From Microglena sp. YARC (Eukaryota; Chlorophyta; Chlorophyceae; Chlamydomonadales; Chlamydomonadaceae), in contig CM039464.1 of assembly GCA_022414725.1 (NCBI GenBank), forward strand, positions 8,599,447 through 8,663,446: 64,000 nt of DNA, in the 5' to 3' direction. This document shows positions 50,158-63,348 of this stretch, in pieces (positions within the stretch are counted from its first letter, which is position 1; the number at the start of each line of letters is the position of its first letter). The position numbers and the translations under genes are program-made. The notes below the pieces were generated by a model. The model had not been told where the DNA came from. It did not search any database and saw nothing but the letters and a program-made list of their open reading frames with translations.

Positions 50158-50297
50158 ACGCACACATACACACATACAAACACACATATTTGACAGGTGG
50201 AGTGGCCCTCCCCATTTCATCTTCAGGCTACTGAGGTGATTGTATCCAATATGAGTATGTACAAACATATTGGATCAAGTATACCCCCCCCCACACA

Positions 50298-50341
<44 letters not shown>

Positions 50342-50376
50342 TACACATACAACCACAACACACATACAACCACACG

Positions 50377-50408
<32 letters not shown>

Positions 50409-53400
50409 AGGTGACATCAAGCCCTTCGCAGCCGAGGCAGTCCATGCCTCCATGACCATGTATAAAGATATTGGATCAAGTATACCGCCCTGCCCCACCA
50501 CCCACACACCAACACACACACACACACAGCACACAACACCACACACACACAACCACACATACCACAACCACCCCACCCCCACCCCAAGGTGACAATCAAG
50601 CCTTTGCAGCCGAGGCAGTCCACCACCTGCTGGCCAAGGTAAAGATGGCACTACGCCGTTTGCACTTTGCCCAGCAGACAGCTGACGCCACTACACAGTA
50701 CGCTGCGACTGCTGACCTGCCCAAGACGTACATCTGCGAGGAGGAGGACATTGCCAGGGCTGAGGCAGCTGCTGAGGCGGCCCGCGTGGCTGTGTCCTTG
50801 TGTCAGGGCAACACACGCAAGGCCTTCCCCGATATGGCACACGCCACGATGAAGGCGGCGAAGAGTGTAGTGTTAGCGATGAACAGGTAGGAGGGAGCGG
50901 GTGAGCACTTTCAATGTGAGCACTTGGGCTTATTTAGTTCTCTCAAAACAAAAAGGTTTAGGTTTGTGTGGTTCCCTAAACAACAAAAATGTTTAGGTTA
51001 ATGTGGTTCTCTCAAAAATCCTGTGTATAGATTCGGGGGAAGCTAGTTGGAGAGTGTGGTGTTAGAAATGAACAGGTAGGAGGGAGCGGGTGAGCACTTT
51101 GCTTGTCAGAACTTCACTGGTCAGCACTTTGCTGGTCAGCAATTAGCTGGGCAGCTCTAAGATGGTCAGCAATCAGCTGGTCAGCGCTTGGCTAGTCAGC
51201 ACTTTGCTGGCCAGCACTCATTTTCCTAGACCTCCTTAACACCTAAACCCTAAACCACCTTAACCTAAACCACCTGGAAAAACACACAAACCCTAAACGT
51301 GCTGACCAGCTACGTGCCGACCAGCTTCCCCCGACTTGATAAACAGCAGTTTTGAGAGAAACACCTACACCTAAACCTAAACCTGAACCACAAAGGCGTA
51401 AACCACATAAACCCAAGTGCTGAACAGCTTTCCCCGGCTCCAAAACCCTAAACCCTAAACCCTATAAACAGGAGCTTTGAGAGTGGAGATGAGCTGAGCC
51501 AGGCTTCCAAGGATGCAAAGGCACTAGCAGATGAGAAAGGCAAAGCTGTAGGGTGCCTTGCCACCTAAACCGAAACCACGTAGGCGTAAAACATTTAAAC
51601 CCAAGTGCTGAACAGCTTCCCACGGCTCCAAAACCCTAAAACCTAAACCCTAAACCCTATAAACAGGAGCTTTGAGAGTGGAGATGAGCTGAGCCAGGCT
51701 TCCAACGATGCAAAGGCACTAGCAGATGAGAAAGGCAAAGCTGTAGAGTCCTTGCCACACGGCCGCAACAGGGCAGTTTCCGATGTCACAGATCTGCGCG
51801 ACAGGGGCAATTTCAACAAGTTGAAGGAGTGCCAAGGTGTGACGGGGGTTCAGGGTTCAGGGTTTATACAGACAATTCAACAAGTTGAAGGAGTGCCAGG
51901 TGTGATGGGGGTTCAGGGTTCAGGTTTTAAACAGACAATTCAACAAGTTGAAGGAGTGCCAGGTGTGATGAGGATTTAGGGTTCAGGGTTCAGGGTTTAG
52001 ACAGACAATTCAACAAGTTGAAGGAGTGCCAGGTGTGATGGGGGTTCAGGGTTTAGGGTTCAGGTTTTACACAGACAATTCAACAAGTTGAAGGAGTGCC
52101 AGGTGTGATTGGGGTTCAGGGTTCAGGGTTTAGACATACAGTTCAACAAGTTGAAGGAGTGCCAGGTGTGATTTGGGGGTTTAGGGTTTAGACAGACAAT
52201 TCAACGAGTTAAAGGAGTGCAAGGTGTGATGGGGGGGCAGAGTTCAGGGTTTAGGTTTTAGACAGACAATTCAACAAGTTAAAGGAGTGCAGGTTTGAGG
52301 GGGGGGGGGGGGGGGGGGGGGGGGGTGGGGGGGGGGGGGGAGTAGGAAACATAAGCATCGTTGGTTATCAATCATCGCTTTTAATAGAGCTTATCCTTAG
52401 GATCTGATGAAGCCTTTTTCAGGGGGCAAGGGTGGGTGGGGTGGGTGGGTAAAAACTGTGTAACAAACTTTATTTCCTCTCTCTCTTTTGTCTGAACCTT
52501 ACACAATTCCAATCTCCATCTGAATCAGACTCCATTTGATGATGCGCTCTGAAGTAAGTCCTCCTGCTCCCCCCCCCCCCCCCCCCAGAGTGTATCGGTG
52601 TGTATTTCTGTATTTGTGTGTCTGTATCTGCGTGTATTGGTGTGTTCAAGTTTATCTGCTTCCTGCCCCCCCCCCCCCCCCCCAGAGTGTATCGGTGTGT
52701 ATTTCTGTATCTGTATCAGCGTGTATTGGTGTGTTCATGTTTTATCTATCTTCCTGCCCCCCACCCCGCCCTCCCCCTTTGAGAAAAGTGTCAGCGGCTT
52801 TCCTGAGGATGAGCTGTAATGAAAGCGATGATAAGGTACAACCGAGGCACAAGAGCTTATTTCCCCTCCCCCAACTCACCCACCACCCCCTCGGCAGGTC
52901 CTTTCAAAGCAGCATGGAGAGTGCAGAGTCTGAGGAGGACAGGCAGAAGTACAAAACAGCAATGGATGGGATCAAAGCTTATCCCCCCCCCCCCCCCCCC
53001 CCCCCATCACTCACAACACACACACTGGCCAGGTCCTTCAAAGCAGCATGGAGAGTTCAGAGTCCGAGGAGGACAGGCAGAAGTACAAAATAGCGATGGA
53101 TGGGATTATGTCTGAGGCGCGTGGCTTGGGGGAGGAGGCCCAGGTGGCTGAGCGGGTCTTGCTTGATGCGCATAACACAGCTATGCGCTCGGTGGGTGAG
53201 GCCAGTGAGGCAGCAGAAGCTGCGGACAGGCTCCTGAAGGAGGCAAACCTGAAGCAGCCCGAGAAGGGAAAATACGAGGGGGGTGACAGCAAGGTGTGTA
53301 TGTATGAATGTATGTATGTATGTATCAACTTGCTATCTAAGTGTATGCATGTATGTGTGTGTTTATCAATCGATCAACTTGCTATCTAAATGTATGCATG

Positions 53401-54122
53401 CATGTGTGTATGTATGTATCAATCAATCAACTTGCTATCTAAATGTATGCATGTATGTGTGTATCTATGTTTGTATCAATCAATCAACTTGCTATCTAAA
53501 TGTATGCATGCATGTGTGTATCTATGTTTGTATCAATCAATCAACTTGCTATCTAAATAGCGGCTGGGCTTCTCTGCTACCTGTATGGATTGGCTTCTCT
53601 GCTACTTGGCTTGGCTTGGCTTGGCTTAGCTTCTTTGCTGCTTGGCTTGGCTTGGCTTCTCTGCTACTTGTATGGCTTGGCTTCTCTGCTACTTGGCTTG
53701 GCTTCTTTGCTACTTGTATGGCTTGGCTTCTCTGCTACTTGGCTTGGCTTGGCTTGGCTTGGCTTAGCTTCTCTGCTGCTTGTTTGGCTTGGCTTTTGTG
53801 AAGAGCTCCAAAGGGGCTCAATTGGGACGGGGTGCTGACGTTGACTTGTTGAATTTTGCAGGATGAGGTCTTCCGAGAAAACGTGACAAAACTGGAGAGC
53901 TTAGATTCTCCAGTGGACCAGGCCAGGTCTTCAGTGCAGGCTGCCGAGGCCGCCTTGCAGACCCTGGATCTATTGTGTGCCAACATGCCTCCTGCCCTGC
54001 GCTCTGCAGAGGGCGCCAAGCGTATGTTGGAAGCCCTCAAGGTGTGTATGTATGTCTGTATAATCTCACTTGAGCACGTGTGTGAGCTGGGCTGGCTCAC
54101 AAGGGTACATGTGTGTAGTATG

Positions 54123-54154
<32 letters not shown>

Positions 54155-57100
54155 TGTATGTATGTATGTACGTAAGTCTAGTATCACTTGAGCACCTCTT
54201 GGGTTCCATCTTTGCGTAGGCCTATGCATTTGCATTTGCATCCTGTCTGTTTTGTTTACCTTTTGTGTGCTGACATGCCTCCTGCGCTGCGCTCCGCAGA
54301 GGGCGCCTAGCATATGTAAGCTGCCCTCATGATGTGTATGTATGTGTATAGGCCTCATCGATATGAGCACCTTGGACGCATACCTGCTTTGTTCATTCTG
54401 CTGGTTGCACTGCCTGATCTTGCTTGCAACTTGGCACCTAAATGTATGTACATATGTTCCAGTCCCAGCCAAGGGCGCCAAGCGTATGTTGGGGTACCTG
54501 AAGGTATGTATGTATGTGTATGTATGTACAGTCCAAGGGTAGGCCAAATATATACGCTAAAGGGACTTGCCCAGCTGAGAGCGCCAAGCGTATGTTGCTA
54601 GCCCTCAAGGTTGGAGGAAGTCAGCCCCCACTTAATTTTGCCCCCACTTACCTAATCCCTGAATCTTGGAATCAAAACCTAAACCATTAAATCCTAAAAA
54701 CCCTAAAACTGCTTAAAACCCTCAGCCGAGGGCGCCAAGTGCATGTTGGGGTCCCTGAAAGTATGTACGCAATTATGTGTATGTATGTGCATGTATGTAT
54801 ATGTATGTGTATGTATGTATACGTGTGTGTATGTACGCATGTATGTGTATGTATGTGTATGTATGTATACGTGTGTGTATGTACGCATGTATTTATATGT
54901 ATGTGTATGTACGCATGTATGTATATGTATGTGCATGTAAGTATGTGTATCTATGTATATGTATGTGTATGTATGTACCCATAAACTTAAGTGAGGCCTA
55001 ACCTCTCCCCACCCCTAACCCAACCCACCCTTCGTCCCTGAAGGGCGCGTACCGCTGCTGTTGCATTGTGAGTGGCGTCTGAGCGGTCTAGCATCTATTT
55101 GTATTTATGTATATGCATGTAACTGTATGTATGTATATGTGTATGCATGTATATGCATGTATGTGTACGTATGTGTGTATGTACCCATAAACGTTAGTGG
55201 GCCTAACTCCCCCCCTCCCCCCCCCATCCCTGAAGGCGAGCAACCGCTGCTGTTGCATTGCGAGAGGCGGCTGAGTGGTCTAGGATCTGTATGTATGTGT
55301 ATGTGTATGTATTTACCCATAAACGTAAGTGGGGCCTGCCCCCCCCCCCCCCCCCCTTCCTCTGTCCTGAAGGCGAGCACGCTGCTGTTGCATTGCGAGC
55401 GACGGTGGAGTGGTCTAGCATCTATTTTGTATGTATGTATGTGTATGTATGTATATGTATGTATGTGTATGTATGTATGTATATGCATGTATGTGTACGT
55501 ATGTGTATGTATGTACCATAACGTAAGTGGGGCTACCCCCCCCCCCCCCCCCCCCCCTCCTGAAGGCGAGCACCGCTGCTGTTGCATTGAGAGCGGCGGC
55601 TGAGTGGTCTAGGACCGCCTCCTCACGTTCTCGAATTCAAGCTGAACAGGAGGTGGAGGAGAGGAAGGGGGCGAGGGCCGTACAGCAGGTGAAGCTGGCC
55701 GTAAAGAATGAGGAAGACATCCGGCGGTACAACTCATGGCGAGAGGATTGGAAGTCTCAGTAATACTGAACTTTGTTAATGCGCTGTTTTGTTTTTATGC
55801 TTCGTATGGTGCTTCCTACAGCTCCATTAGCTAGAAAGCCAGCCAAAGGTGGTCAAGCCCTCATGGCGAGAGGATTATAAGTCTCAGGGGAAACTGAACT
55901 TTGTTATATGCGCTGTTTCTGTTTTTGATGCTACGTATATCAAAGCATGATTATCAAAATAAATAAATAATCAGCACCCCTTATTACAATGCATCAGGTT
56001 GAGGGGGCAGTCCTTTGCTTGCACTGGGGCCAAACCGCCAAACTCTTATCAACCAACCAACAACCAACCAACCAACAACCAACCAACCAACCAACCACCA
56101 ACTATAATCCAATCGACCAACCATACCAAACTCTTATCAAAACATATTTGATCCAATCTCAATCTTCATTATTGCAGTGCTTGGCCCGGTGCAAGCAAAT
56201 GAGCTGGCCCCTCAACTCACGCTTGTAAACAAGGCGTACTATTTTTTTATTTGTTTATAGCAGTATTTATTTGTTCATAGCAGTATTTATACGAGCAGCC
56301 TTTAAGACTGGAGCCATGTAACCACGATTTCGTAATAAAGGGACACATATATTTTTTTTCTTTCTTATTTATTTATTTATGTTTCATGCAGGTGCAGCAG
56401 ATGCTGGAGGGGTGATGGCCTGGGTTCAACAACACAAACAACGCACACCACCATCATCACACTTTTTCATTCATGCAGGTGCAGCAGATGCTGGAGAGGG
56501 TGATGGCCTGGGTTCAACAACAACAACACGCACCACAACAACAACACCCACGTATTCATTCATGGCAGGTGCAGCAAGATGCTGGAGGGGAGATGGCCTG
56601 GGTTCGCTCACCGGGGGCCGAGATGCTCCACGGTGCGTCTGGGCTCCCAAGGCCCCCGCCGCCGGCTTCAAGGCCTTCCTACTGACGGGGATGTGCTACA
56701 CAAGATGATGGGGTGGCTGGCACCAGACTGCCTGACGCATTGAGGGTGTATCTGAAGGTAAGATGGTGGTAGCTGGGTACCCCAGCACCTGCCAGAAGGA
56801 CGTACTGAGGGAGTGTACATGAAGGTAAGATGGTGGTAGCTGGCACAAGATGGTGGTAGCTGGGTAAACTCGGCACCTGCCTGATGCCACTGAGGGTGTG
56901 CATGAAGGTAGGAATGGTGGGTAGCTGGCACAAGATGGTGGTCAGCTGGAACAATATGGTGGTAGCTGGCACTCAGCACTGCAGTCGCATTGAGGGTGTA
57001 CATGAAGGTAAGGGAGCTGTCAGCACTTAGCTGGTCAGCACTTATTTTTTCTACATACCACCGACCTAAAACCCAGCATACACCCTAAACCTATTGACCC

Positions 57101-60100
57101 TAAACCCTGAACCACCTAAACCAACGTGCTGACCAGCTTCCCCCTACTGTACTTGCAGCTGAGGCACAAGGTGGACCCTTCGTCATCAAGCTACATATGG
57201 AGCAACACACTGATACTATCCCCCCTGATTACGCCCCCCCCCCCCCATCCAACCTGATTACCCCCCCCGATCGACCCCTGATCTATCCCCCCTGATCTAT
57301 CCCCCCTGAATCACCTACCCCCCTCCCCCCCCTGATCTATCCCCCTGACCTAACCCTCCTGATCTGCCCCTATACTGTACCTGCAGCTGAGAACAAAGTG
57401 GACCCATCTAGCAAGCTAGATATGGAGCACACACTTGATATATCCTCCTGATCTACCCCCCTGGACCATGCCGACCACCCCCTGATGTATCCCGCCATGA
57501 TCTACCCCCACCTCCTGATCTACCCACCCCCAGATCTACCCCCACCTCCTACCCCCTACCCCCTTGAATATATCCCACCTGATCTACCCCTCCCCCACGA
57601 TCTATCCCCGTCCCCCTGACTACCCCTCCTGATCCTCCCCTACAGTACCTGCAGCTGAGGCACAAGGTGGACCATCCATCAAACTAGATCTGGAGGACAA
57701 CTGATCTATCCCCATGATCCGTCCCCCCTGATCTACCCCCGCACCTTCTCTTGATCTACCCCACCTCCCGATCTATCCCCCCCCTGACCTACTCCCTCCT
57801 GATCTTACCCTAATGCACCTGCAGCTGAGGCACAAGGTGGACCCGTCCATCAAACTAGATCTGGAGGACACACTGATCTACAAGTCTCTGCAAGCAACTT
57901 GCTCTACCCTGGAGTCCATCGCCAAGCTGGCAGCCGAGTCCACACAGACCCCCCTGGCGTCCAGCCTGGCGCTTACCGGAAGGTTTCCGACCCCATCCTT
58001 TGGAAGAGTGACGCGTCAAGTATGTGGCTTCTGGCATTCATCAGGTAGGGGGAAGCTGGTCAGTACTTCCCACCCACCCACACCACCCACCAAACATACC
58101 CCTCATATTCATTTTGCCACACCATCTCACCCCCCAAATTGACTTCGGAACCCAGATAGGTGGTCGCATCATCTCTGCAATACCGTTCACTTCAACCCTC
58201 GCAACTCATACTGTAAAGTATGTGGCTCTGGCCATTTCATCAGGTAGGAGGAAAGCTGGTTCGTAACGTTTATGGTACAGTAGGGGGAAGCCTGGTTAAC
58301 ACTTAGATGGTCAGTACTTTCTTTTTTTCTGAACCACCTGAACCTAAACTCGTAAACCTGGAGCACATAACCCTTAACCACCTAAACCTAAAGTACATAA
58401 CCCTAGACCACTAAACCTTAACCACCTTAACTAAACGCTTAACCCAAGTGCTGACCAGCTTCCCCTACCATTCTTCAGGAACGTAAGGCGATAGACTCCA
58501 ACCGTGCTCTGATCGCAATCACTGAGGCCCTGGTAGTGGACGCCAAGGTCAACACTTATTTTCCTAAACCGCCTAAGCCTAAACCACCTATACCTTAATC
58601 ACCTAAACCTAAACCACTTAGAGCCAAGTGCTGACCAGCTTCCCCCTTCCCCTTCATCAGGAACGCAAGGCGATAGACGCCAACCGTGCTCTGATCGCAA
58701 TCACTGAGGCCCTGGCAGTGGACGCCAAGGTCAACACTTATTTTCCTAAACCGCCTAAGCCTAAACCACCTATACCTTAATCACCTAAACCTAAACCACT
58801 TAGAGCCAAGTGCTGACCAGCTTACCCCTTCCCCTTCATCAGGAACGCAAGGCGATAGACGCCAACCATGCTCTGATCGCAATCACTGAGGCCCTGGCAG
58901 TGGACGCCAAGGTCAACACTTATTTTCCTAAACCGCCTAAGCCTAAACCACCTATACCTTAATCACCTAAACCTAAACCACTTAGAACCAAGTGCTGACC
59001 AGATTCCCCCTACCCATTCTTCAGGAACGTAAGGCGATAGACGCCAACTGTGCTCTGATTGCAATCACCGAGGCCCTGGCAGTGGATGCCATGGTCAGAA
59101 CTTGTTTTCCTAAACCGCCTTTGCCTAAACTACCTAGACCTAAACCACCTAAACCCAAGTGCTGACAGCCTCCCCTTCCCCTTCATTCAGGAACGCAAGG
59201 CGATAGACGCCAACCGTGCTCTGATCGCAATCACCGAAGCCCTGGCAGTCGACGTCAAGGGTGAAATCGTGCCTCTGGCCGTATCCAAGGCCATCAACAA
59301 CGCTGCGAAGATAGGGGTGAACGCCGCCAAGGGTGCCACTCAGGATGCCGTCCGGGCTATAGCTGACCAAGTCAAGGTCCTGGGACCAGCTGCCACGTCA
59401 TCAGGCTTGCGGGCAAAGGCCTTGTCCAGGCTGGTGACTTTCCCAGAGCTGGTCGAGACCGGAAATGGGGTGAAGGAAATCGTTTGCAGGTGTGTATGTA
59501 TGTTAGTATGTATGTATGCATGCATGCATGCATGCATGTATGTATGTATGTATGTATGTATGTATGTATGTATGTATGTATGTATGTTACAGTCCAGGGG
59601 TAGGCCAAGTAGGCTAAAATGGACTTGCCAACGTGACAGGAAGGGATGAACATGAAAATCATGTACTGAACCCTAAACAATCGTTTTACCAACGGGTGCC
59701 CTGAGTTCGTGCTACCATGATAATTTAATTATACAATCTAACTTAATCATCATCCCACATAGGACGACAATTTTATTGTGCAATTCTTATCGCATTTGTT
59801 AATAACTTTTATAATATATTTCACTATTTCCGGCATTGAAAGAAATCAGGATTCATGACTAGCTTCATGCTGGAGTCTTTATCAGCAAATTCAGGTTCCA
59901 TTTTCTGTCTCTCAAAAACATGTTTTCTATCCTCAGCACATGTAGGGGTAGACTCTCCCCCCACACCCCTACACACACACACACACACACCTCACCCTAC
60001 ACACTCACCCCCCACCATACCCTGGCTGTTGCTGTGCTGATCGACTTGATACCCTCTCCCCCCACTCCTACACACACACACACACCTCCCCCACCCCTCC

Positions 60101-61608
60101 ATGCGCTGGCTGTGCTGTGCTGATCGTCTTGACTCCTGCTACCCTAAATGTACAATACAATGCATTTTTGGCGGAGCCCTCTTCATTTGTCCGTCCGACC
60201 GAATTTTATCTTGAAGCCTGACACGTCATCCAACAGTCGCGTAACTAACTCGCTTCAGTCAGCTCCATCGTTGTCACCTTTCGTTCCGTTGCCAACACAC
60301 TCCGCCAATTTTCCGCGTCACTTGCGACGCTGCATAGGACTTGTTTCTATACAATTCATACGCAGGATGGAGCCACTGGTGAGCTGGTGCAGGAGGCCGT
60401 TCTTTGCATCCCCCACATGGGACGATAATTGTATTGTGCGATTCTTATCCCATTTTTCTATACAAATCATCGCAGGATGGAGCTCACTGGTGAGCTGGTG
60501 CAGGAGGCCGTTCTTTGCATCCCCCACATGGGACGATAATTGTATTGTGCGATTCTTATCCCATTTTTCTATACAAATCATCGCAGGATGGAGCTCACTG
60601 GTGAGCTGGTGCAGGAGGCCGTTCTTTGCATCCCCCACATGGGACGATAATTGTATTGTGCGATTCTTATCCCATTTTTCTATACAAATCATCGCAGGAT
60701 GGAGCTCACTGGTGAGCTGGTGCAGGAGGCCGTTCTCTGCATCCCCCACATGGGACGATAATTGTATTGTGCGATTCTTATCGCATTTTCCTAAACAATT
60801 CATCGCAGGATGGAGCACACTGGAGAGCTGGTGCAGGAGGCCGTTCTTTGCATCCCCCACATGGTCCGACAATTTTATTGTGCGATTCTTTTCGCGTTTT
60901 TCTATACAAATCATGGCAGGATGGAGCCCACTGGTGAGCTGTTGCAGGAGGCCGTTCTCTGCATCCCCCACATGGGACTAAAATTGTATCGTGCAATTCT
61001 TATCGCATTTATCTATACGATTCATCGCAGGATGGAGCCCACTGGGGAGCTGGTGCAGGAGGCCGTTCTTTGCACCCCCACATGGGACGATACTTGTATT
61101 GTGCGATTCTTAGCTCGTTTTTCTATACAAATCATCGCAGGATGGAGCCCACTGGTGATCTGGTGCAGGAGGCTGTTGTTTGCATCCCCCACATGGGAGG
61201 ATAATTGTATTGTGCGATTCTTATCGCATTTTTCTATACAAATCATCGCAGGATGGAGCCCACTGGGGAGCTGGTGCAGGAGGCTGTTCTCTGCATCCCC
61301 CACATGGGACTAAAATTTTATTGTGCAATTCTTATCCCATTTTTCTATGCAATTCATCGCAGGATGGAGCCCACTGGGGAGCTAGTGCAGGAGGCTGTTC
61401 TCTGCATGTCCCAGGGTCAGGAAGAGGCCAGTGTACTGCTCCAAGCCCTGATCCCACCTCCTGTGGAGGAGAAGGCTGACGGTGTGGAGGACGATGAGCC
61501 TGAGGCAAAGCCAGCCACACAGCCCAAGTCAGCCGCCCAAATTCTCGAGGAGGAGCGTACCATTCAGGTGATACTTGGTGGCTGGAACCCCTCTACCCCC
61601 CTTCCTCC

Positions 61609-61640
<32 letters not shown>

Positions 61641-61799
61641 ACCTCCCTGATACCCCTCTACTCCCCCCACCACACACCCACCACCCACACACCAACATCC
61701 ACCCACCACCCACGCAAGCCAGCCGTTCAAATCCGTGAGGAGGAGCGTACCATTCAGGTGATACTTGGTGGTGCTGAAACCCCTCTACCCCCCCCCCCC

Positions 61800-61852
<53 letters not shown>

Positions 61853-63239
61853 CACACACCTTCCTGATACCCTCTACTCCCCACACACCACACACCATCC
61901 ACCCACCACCCCGCGCAAGCCAGCCATTCAAATCAGTGAGGAGGAGCGTACCATTCAGGTGACTCTTGGTGGCTGGAACCCTCTACCCCCCCCCCCCCCC
62001 CCCCCCCCCCCCTCCCCACAATACACCTCCCTGATAACCCCCACCCCTGATACTCCTCTGATACCCCCTGATAAACCCCTGGAAAAAAAAAACTGATAAA
62101 CCCCTGATACCCCCCCCCCCCCCCCCCCCCCCCATCTTCCTGATACCCCCCTGGTACCCCTCTGATTCTCCCTGATACCCCGGATACCCTCTACTCCCTT
62201 CCACCCCCTGATACCCCCCTGAACCCCCCCCCCTCCGAAACCCCTCTGCTCCCTACCCACCCCTGATACCCCTGAATCACCCCATCCTCCCGAAACCCTC
62301 TGCTCCCCCACCCCTGATATCCCCCTGACCCCTGATACCTACCCACCCCGATACCAGTTACCCAGCCACAGTTTATTTTTTGGCTACGCGTAGCAGCTTC
62401 TACCCAGCTCCCTTCCCGTCCTTTGGCCCCACACATACATCACCCATCCACCCACCACCCACCATCCATCCATCAACCCACCATCCATACATCCACCCAT
62501 CCACCCACCACCTACCATCCATACATCAAGCCACCCCAACCCCAACCCCAAACCAATCTAACCCAACGCAACCCAACCCAACCCAATATAATCCAACCCA
62601 ACCCAACATAATCCAGGCATCCATCGCCAGAGTTGCTGTGGACGTTGCCCAACCCAACCTGATCCAACCCAACCCAACCCAATGTAATCCAATATAATCC
62701 AACCCAACCCAAATCAACCCAAACCAAACCAACCCAAACCAACCCAACCCAACCCAACCCAACCCAAACCAACCCAAACCAACCCAACCCAACCCAATCT
62801 AAGCCCAAACCAAACGAAACCAACACAATCCAGGCATTCATCGCCAGCGTTGCTGTGGACTTTGCCCAACCCAACCTGATCCAACCCAACCCAACCCAAC
62901 CCAACCAACCCAACCCAACCCAACCCAACCCAACCCAACCCAACCCAATCTCAGCCCAAACCAAATGAAACCAACATAATCCAGGCATTCATCGCCAGTG
63001 TTGCTGTGGACGTTGCCAAGGGTGCTGTCTCTTGGGGGAGACGTCTCATGGATCCCATCAACGCCCCTGGCTCTCTGCCTAAGGCGGTGCTACCTCCCTA
63101 CAACGGTGCCGAGGAGGAGGAGGATCACAGGACAGATGATGAAGAGCATCCGACAGAGGACCACATGCTGAGGGTCATAGCACTCATGCCCAAGGTACTT
63201 AATAGTATATTATTTTGTATGCAATTACATACCCCTGGT

Positions 63240-63284
<45 letters not shown>

Positions 63285-63296
63285 CTGCTTGCTTGT

Positions 63297-63348
<52 letters not shown>

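Noticed and set aside
53590..53838. Leu/Ala/Trp-rich membrane protein
   Set aside because: Translation of TTGGCTTGGCTTCTCTGCTA minisatellite.
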